DNA of 10,308 bases, taken from NCBI GenBank assembly GCA_028707655.1, contig JAQWAN010000051.1, positions 1 to 10,308 on the forward strand, read 5' to 3'. Both the position numbers and the translations under genes were made by a program. This stretch comes from Bacteroidaceae bacterium. Lineage in GTDB: Bacteria > Bacteroidota > Bacteroidia > Bacteroidales > Bacteroidaceae. Below the pieces are notes generated by a model, which was given only the letters and a program-made list of their open reading frames with translations, was not told the DNA's origin and ran no database searches. Shown here one piece after another: positions 6,585 to 10,308 of the stretch (position 1 is its first letter; every line of letters begins with the position of its first letter).

Positions 6585-7706
6585 TTATTTTATTTTGTAT
6601 ACACGTACATAATCAATCTCGTAAGTGGCAGGTAGTTTTGTTTCATCTACACCTTGTGCACCTCCCCAATTGCCTCCCCAAGCCAGATTGAGTTTTAAAT
6701 AGAAGGGGACATTGAAGGGCCAAGTGTCTTTGTTATTCGTTTTATCATTCAAGAAGGTAAAGTAGCAGAAACCATCTACAAATCCTTTAATATACTCCTC
6801 TGTCCATTCTACAGCATAGATATGAAAATCGGACTCTGCTGTATCCACATATTTCTCTGCTGTTTTTTGTGTACCAATAGAGTGGTAATATGCTTTGCAA
6901 TGAATAGAAGAGGCTACCCAATTGGGGCGATAACCTACCTCTTCTAGGATATCAATCTCTCCATCGTCTGGCCATGCCGTAAAGTTTTCAGGTAACATCC
7001 AGAAAGCGGGCCATGTACCTTTCCCCTGTGGGAGCTTTAGACGTGCTTCAAAATAGCCGTAGGTCCAGCTCTCTTTGCTATTCATGCGAATAGAGAGTAC
7101 ACTGTTTCCTGCTTTTTTGGCTATGATTTTGAGTATACCATTTTGAAGGATAGCACAAGTATCGGTGTGGAGATATCCTGGCACATAATTTTGAATTTCA
7201 TTGTTTCCCCAGCCAGAATCACCTGTTTCATAGCTCCATTTGCTTGCGTTAGGCAGCGCAAATTTGCCATCGGATGTGGGTGCTTCTGCAAACTCATCTT
7301 GCCAAACAAGGGTGTACCCAGCAGGCACATAGTTTTCTGGGGTAGTGAACTCTTGTGTAAAGGTAAGCGACTTAACTGTTGTACCATCTGTAAAGGATAG
7401 TGTTCCACTGCGATTTTGACCAGTAGTGTTGCTCGTTACGGTAATTTTTAATAAGCTCTCTCCTGTAAAGCCCTCTTGTTTAGAGAGTGAGGACCAATCT
7501 TGATTAGCGGTAACGTTCCACTTCTTGTTTGATTTTACCGTTATGGTTTTATCCTCTCCTTTTGCTGTAAAAGTTAAGCTGTTGGGTGAGAATTCGAGTT
7601 GCCATGTTGTATCGTCAGGGTTTACAATAACCTCCGTGCTTGCTTTACTACAGGCGGCGGTTTGTAACATCATCAGTAGAATGGGAAGTATGCGAATTAA
7701 TCTCAT
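6585..7706 (-). CDS. GH16 endo-beta-glucanase (laminarinase-like) lipoprotein with BACON domain
   Basis: A retaining endo-glucanase expected to cut beta-1,3 or mixed beta-1,3/1,4-glucans internally. The 373-residue protein begins with a lipoprotein signal (TAAC, Cys19). Residues about 37-120 form a BACON-type beta-sandwich: KWNVTANQDW, then GRSGTLSF-like strands ending in LTFTQE, often a spacer or carbohydrate-contacting module in Bacteroidota enzymes. The GH16 domain (about 128-373) runs from YTLVWQDEF through WTYGYFEARLKLP (214-226) and TWPAFWMLPE to the catalytic GEIDILEEVG, giving nucleophile Glu250, Asp252 and acid/base Glu255. It ends with YEIDYVRVYK, the usual last strand. It lies 58 nt after the binding-protein gene, with a perfect inverted repeat in the gap, and 2 nt before GH3. 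Surface location is probable but the residues after Cys19 (SKASTEV) are not a clear export signal. Confidence 0.94.
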   Translation of the reverse strand: MRLIRILPILLMMLQTAACSKASTEVIVNPDDTTWQLEFSPNSLTFTAKGEDKTITVKSNKKWNVTANQDWSSLSKQEGFTGESLLKITVTSNTTGQNRSGTLSFTDGTTVKSLTFTQEFTTPENYVPAGYTLVWQDEFAEAPTSDGKFALPNASKWSYETGDSGWGNNEIQNYVPGYLHTDTCAILQNGILKIIAKKAGNSVLSIRMNSKESWTYGYFEARLKLPQGKGTWPAFWMLPENFTAWPDDGEIDILEEVGYRPNWVASSIHCKAYYHSIGTQKTAEKYVDTAESDFHIYAVEWTEEYIKGFVDGFCYFTFLNDKTNNKDTWPFNVPFYLKLNLAWGGNWGGAQGVDETKLPATYEIDYVRVYKIK

Positions 7707-7725
7707 GCTATTTTTTTTTAAAAGA

Positions 7726-7756
7726 GGAATAGTAATCCATAATAGATTACTATTCC
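7726..7756 (-). terminator. Perfect 12-bp intercistronic inverted repeat (attenuator-like)
   Basis: GGAATAGTAATC (7726-7737) and GATTACTATTCC (7745-7756) are perfectly complementary around a 7-nt loop. On the minus strand it sits 8 nt after the binding-protein stop and is followed by TCTTTT and then a run of A. On the plus strand a T6 run follows at 7761. It could partly terminate transcription or protect the 3' end of the upstream message, lowering GH16 and GH3 expression relative to the binding proteins. Confidence 0.6.
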
Positions 7757-7764
7757 ATCATTTT

Positions 7765-9258
7765 TTATTGGTCAAAAGAGAAGTCATCAAAGTAGAAGAA
7801 GCCTGCGCCACTTTGTCCTTCCGCTCCAAATTGAAGAATGATAGTATCAAAGTCTAATCGATCTTTAGCAGTACTAAAATCAAATTCTAATTCTATCCAT
7901 TTATCTTTTTCAAGATCTCCTTTTACAATTTCTACTTGGGTTTCCCATGCACTTCCACCCTTGCTGCTATCTTGTAGTTTTACAGCTAATTGTGGGAGTA
8001 ACTTGTTATTGCTAATCCAATCACCAGCAACACCATTTTCTGTTGTGTAGTCGTTGTATGAAGGAATGAATACTTTTACTTTGATTTTGTTTTGTGTTGC
8101 TAAATCAAACTTATAGGTACTAGCAGTGAAGGCTAAGTTGCCATAGAAAGCACTGTTCTTCTGATAACGATATACTTTTGAAGAGGTGTTATTACCGAAT
8201 GGAGCAGGATTGTCTGTAACGCCTGTCATCTCGCCCAAATCTTCTGGAGCAAAATTAACGCTCATCTCTTGTTCAAAATCTTCTGCAAGTGGATTGGCTT
8301 CATTTCCCTTAGGAGGTGTACCAATGTTTAGCTCCTCTAGACAATAAACAAACACCCAATCTTGTGATTCTACGGTGTTGTTCACACGTAAAGCCATTAC
8401 TTGGTCGGTCTGATAGATGATATCATAATCTTGTGTACCACAGTAGTAACCTAAGAAGGCATTGCCTGTTAAGGTTAGTTTAGGGTAGGTTCCACTCTCA
8501 TCGATAGAGAAGTTGTAATTACCTCCATTATAATCAAAAGTAGCATCATCTCCATTTACATCTGTAACATTAAATCCTCCAACACTAGCAGCACTAGTAT
8601 TTCGTCCGTATCCTTTGCCTGCATTTTCAATGTTTAATTGTACGCCGGTCTGGATAAAAGTGAATGTATTGTTATACATCAACAAGTCGCCTTTTTCATT
8701 TGCACCAGCTGCCCACCAACCTTGTCCGTAGGAACCTTGTTCTCCTAGTCCAAGATGACCGGAGATAGCTAGTCCAGTAGCAGTAGCCACCTCTTTAGCA
8801 TAGTTGTTGTATTGATCGAGCACCCATGTTTTTCCATCGGCGTTTTCTGCTCCTCCTGTAAGGTTTTTGTATACAGGTGTATTGATCAATGCATAGTCAT
8901 TATTTGCTATTGTAACAACTAGGCTTTTAGAATTGCTACTACCATCGGCTGTGTAGATGGTAAGCGAAACGGTATATTCCCCAGCAAATGGATATTGTGC
9001 TGTTACACTATTACTTTTACTGGTTGAACCATTACCTAGGTCCCATATTAATGCATAGGGAACGTCAATTTCTGAAAGGTTTTGGAAAGTAATAATATTA
9101 TTGCTTGTTTCGCTTACTTGTTGTGCGATGAGGATACTTTCAGGTGTGATGCTAGGTGTGTTACCTAGCGTATATTCACTGTTTTCTTGTGGATCGCATG
9201 CCGTTACCATCAGAAGTGTTAGGAGTGCGAAAAATCCAGATTTAATTATATTTTTCAT
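7765..9258 (-). CDS. PKD-domain surface glycan-binding lipoprotein (SusE/F-positioned SGBP)
   Basis: A non-catalytic glycan-binding protein that would hold beta-glucan at the cell surface next to the SusC/SusD pair. The 497-residue protein has a lipoprotein signal (VTAC, Cys21) followed by DPQENSE; this acidic tract fits the lipoprotein export signal of Bacteroidota surface proteins. Residues about 40-118 are a PKD-like domain (WDLGNGSTSKSNSVTAQYPF and GEYTVSLTIY). A central domain (about 128-310) contains KTWVLDQ, GHLGLGEQG, WWAAGANEKGDLLMYNNTF and a conserved-looking Trp/Tyr-rich end. The C-terminal beta-sandwich (about 322-497) has the look of a carbohydrate-binding module, ending FFYFDDFSFDQ. 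Position between susD and GH16 matches SGBPs of beta-glucan loci. No catalytic motif was seen. Ligand is inferred from the enzymes; direct binding residues cannot be named. Confidence 0.85.
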   Translation of the reverse strand: MKNIIKSGFFALLTLLMVTACDPQENSEYTLGNTPSITPESILIAQQVSETSNNIITFQNLSEIDVPYALIWDLGNGSTSKSNSVTAQYPFAGEYTVSLTIYTADGSSNSKSLVVTIANNDYALINTPVYKNLTGGAENADGKTWVLDQYNNYAKEVATATGLAISGHLGLGEQGSYGQGWWAAGANEKGDLLMYNNTFTFIQTGVQLNIENAGKGYGRNTSAASVGGFNVTDVNGDDATFDYNGGNYNFSIDESGTYPKLTLTGNAFLGYYCGTQDYDIIYQTDQVMALRVNNTVESQDWVFVYCLEELNIGTPPKGNEANPLAEDFEQEMSVNFAPEDLGEMTGVTDNPAPFGNNTSSKVYRYQKNSAFYGNLAFTASTYKFDLATQNKIKVKVFIPSYNDYTTENGVAGDWISNNKLLPQLAVKLQDSSKGGSAWETQVEIVKGDLEKDKWIELEFDFSTAKDRLDFDTIILQFGAEGQSGAGFFYFDDFSFDQ

Positions 9259-9286
9259 ATGTTCTTTTTATAGGGTCACTTATTTT

Positions 9287-10308
9287 TTAGTTCCACTGTC
9301 CAGTTTGTTTTAACTCAAATTCAGTTCCTTTGGTTTTGTCTATTTCACTTTGTGGAATAGGAATATATTTCATCCATTCTTCAAAAGTACGGGTTGAGTT
9401 GTGAATAGCATCGTTCTCGGTTAATACAGTTGTAGCATCGCCCCATCTTACTAGATCCCAGAATCTCATTCCCTCTCCTAAGAACTCACGTCTACGTTCC
9501 AGTTTAATAGTGGTTGCTGTTAAAGGAATAGATTGGTCGGTGCCAAAGGCTCTTTTACGTATTAAATCTAAACAGTTTTGTGCGCTTACGCCTTGTACTT
9601 CTGCTTGACCGTGTAGGCTAACTAGTTCTGCATAATTCAATAATGTTTCTGCATAACGGAAGATACGAAGGTTATTACAGTAGTTTAAGTCGACATCTCC
9701 TTGTGGATTGTATCCAACTCGTGCTGCATATTTAGCTTGAAACAAGCCCGTATCTTGAAAACGAGGTGCATAGTTGTCACGATCAAATTGGTTGATAGAT
9801 CCCTCTCTACGTGTATCGCCATCTTCATACATATCATAAGCTGCTTGACGCACTGGACCAAAGCCCCATCCGCCTTTAAAATCGCCTGTTTCACTACCGC
9901 CAGCAAGACTGTTGGGAGAGATAAAAGCAGGTAAGTTGGTACCATAACCACCCCAGCCACTATCCCAGGTTTTTCCTTCTGGTAACTGATTGGTTTCGAA
10001 AATAGATTCTGAACAGAATTCATTAGCATCTAACCACATATCACTGAAACTAGGGAACAAAGTAAAGGCATCACTTGTGATAATGGTTGCCATGTCATTG
10101 GTGATTTCTGCATAACGTGTCTCATCTTTTTGATAGAGCACCACACGTGCTTTAAGCATTAGAGCTGCAGCTCTTGATACGCGGCCAAGATTTGCTCCAG
10201 AGGTATTCATGGATAGTTTATCATCACTACAAGCAAAATCTATATCTGCCATAATTTTACCATAAACTTCATTGGCTGGAAGTTGCTTAACCATATATGG
10301 AGACGCAT
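9287..10308 (-). CDS. susD: SusD/RagB-family nutrient-binding outer-membrane lipoprotein (5' partial)
   Basis: The C-terminal roughly 340 residues of a SusD homologue, which caps the TonB-dependent transporter SusC and delivers oligosaccharides to it. The reading frame remains open to the right edge, so the signal peptide and N-terminal part lie outside; family members are usually 500-600 residues. Visible hallmarks are QLPANEVYGKIMADID and GRVSRAAALMLKARVVLY (TPR-like helices), the LRIFRYAETLLNYAE helix, LDLIRKRAFG, KLERRREFLGEGMRFWDLVRWG, and the closing IPIPQSEID, all typical of the SusD C-terminal domain. The stop is followed 28 nt later by the glycan-binding protein start, so both share an operon. 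The symbol refers to family, not starch specificity; the neighbours point to beta-glucan. A susC gene is expected just upstream beyond the edge. Confidence 0.95.
   Translation of the reverse strand, partial: ASPYMVKQLPANEVYGKIMADIDFACSDDKLSMNTSGANLGRVSRAAALMLKARVVLYQKDETRYAEITNDMATIITSDAFTLFPSFSDMWLDANEFCSESIFETNQLPEGKTWDSGWGGYGTNLPAFISPNSLAGGSETGDFKGGWGFGPVRQAAYDMYEDGDTRREGSINQFDRDNYAPRFQDTGLFQAKYAARVGYNPQGDVDLNYCNNLRIFRYAETLLNYAELVSLHGQAEVQGVSAQNCLDLIRKRAFGTDQSIPLTATTIKLERRREFLGEGMRFWDLVRWGDATTVLTENDAIHNSTRTFEEWMKYIPIPQSEIDKTKGTEFELKQTGQWN

Noticed and set aside
7525..7857. Plus-strand 110-residue reading frame opposite the GH16 and SGBP ends
   Set aside because: It is antisense to two well-supported genes, crosses the inverted repeat at 7726-7756 and shows no protein-like features.
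1..10308. Mobile elements, CRISPR arrays, tRNA or rRNA genes
   Set aside because: No transposase or integrase motifs, no regularly spaced repeats and no tRNA- or rRNA-like sequence were recognised on reading both strands.

Overview
The window looks like a chromosomal segment of a Bacteroidota organism, most likely Bacteroidales. This rests on gene content: a SusD-family outer-membrane lipoprotein, a PKD-containing surface glycan-binding lipoprotein, a BACON-domain GH16, a lipoprotein GH3, four lipobox signal peptides, A-rich leaders without strong Shine-Dalgarno sequences, and moderately AT-rich DNA. Genus cannot be fixed from the sequence.

Left, plus strand (2-3364): a two-gene phospho/glyco cassette. 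Gene 1 enters from the left edge. Its first visible residues are the extreme C-terminus of a PhoA-type alkaline phosphatase, including the conserved Zn-ligand His. These run in frame through a Ser/Thr-rich linker into a complete (alpha/alpha)6-barrel glycosidase of the GH63/GH37-like (mannosylglycerate hydrolase-type) group. Gene 2 overlaps it by 20 nt. It is a lipoprotein joining a calcineurin-like metallophosphoesterase to an AIM6/PI-PLC-like TIM-barrel domain. It carries two defects: a likely one-base deletion in a T run near 2973-2978, which throws the C-terminal half out of frame, and a Gly where the metal-bridging Asp of GDxxD is expected. It is either decaying, affected by sequencing errors, or recoded.

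Middle: a convergent intergenic region (3365-3496) with a 24-bp perfect palindrome, a terminator-like long stem, and a competing or pseudoknot pairing. It is followed on the minus strand by a complete pdxH (pyridoxamine 5'-phosphate oxidase, vitamin B6 pathway), a housekeeping gene unrelated to its neighbours.

Right, minus strand (10308 to about 4240): the downstream part of a polysaccharide utilisation locus, transcribed leftward in the order [SusC presumably beyond the edge], susD-like, PKD surface glycan-binding protein, GH16, GH3, then a strong intrinsic terminator at 4240-4277. This order matches described Bacteroides beta-1,3-glucan (laminarin-type) loci. In the inferred model, SusD and the PKD protein capture glucan at the surface, GH16 cuts it internally, SusC/SusD import oligosaccharides, and GH3 releases glucose. 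A perfect 12-bp inverted repeat lies between the binding-protein gene and GH16 and could set a lower expression level for the two enzymes.
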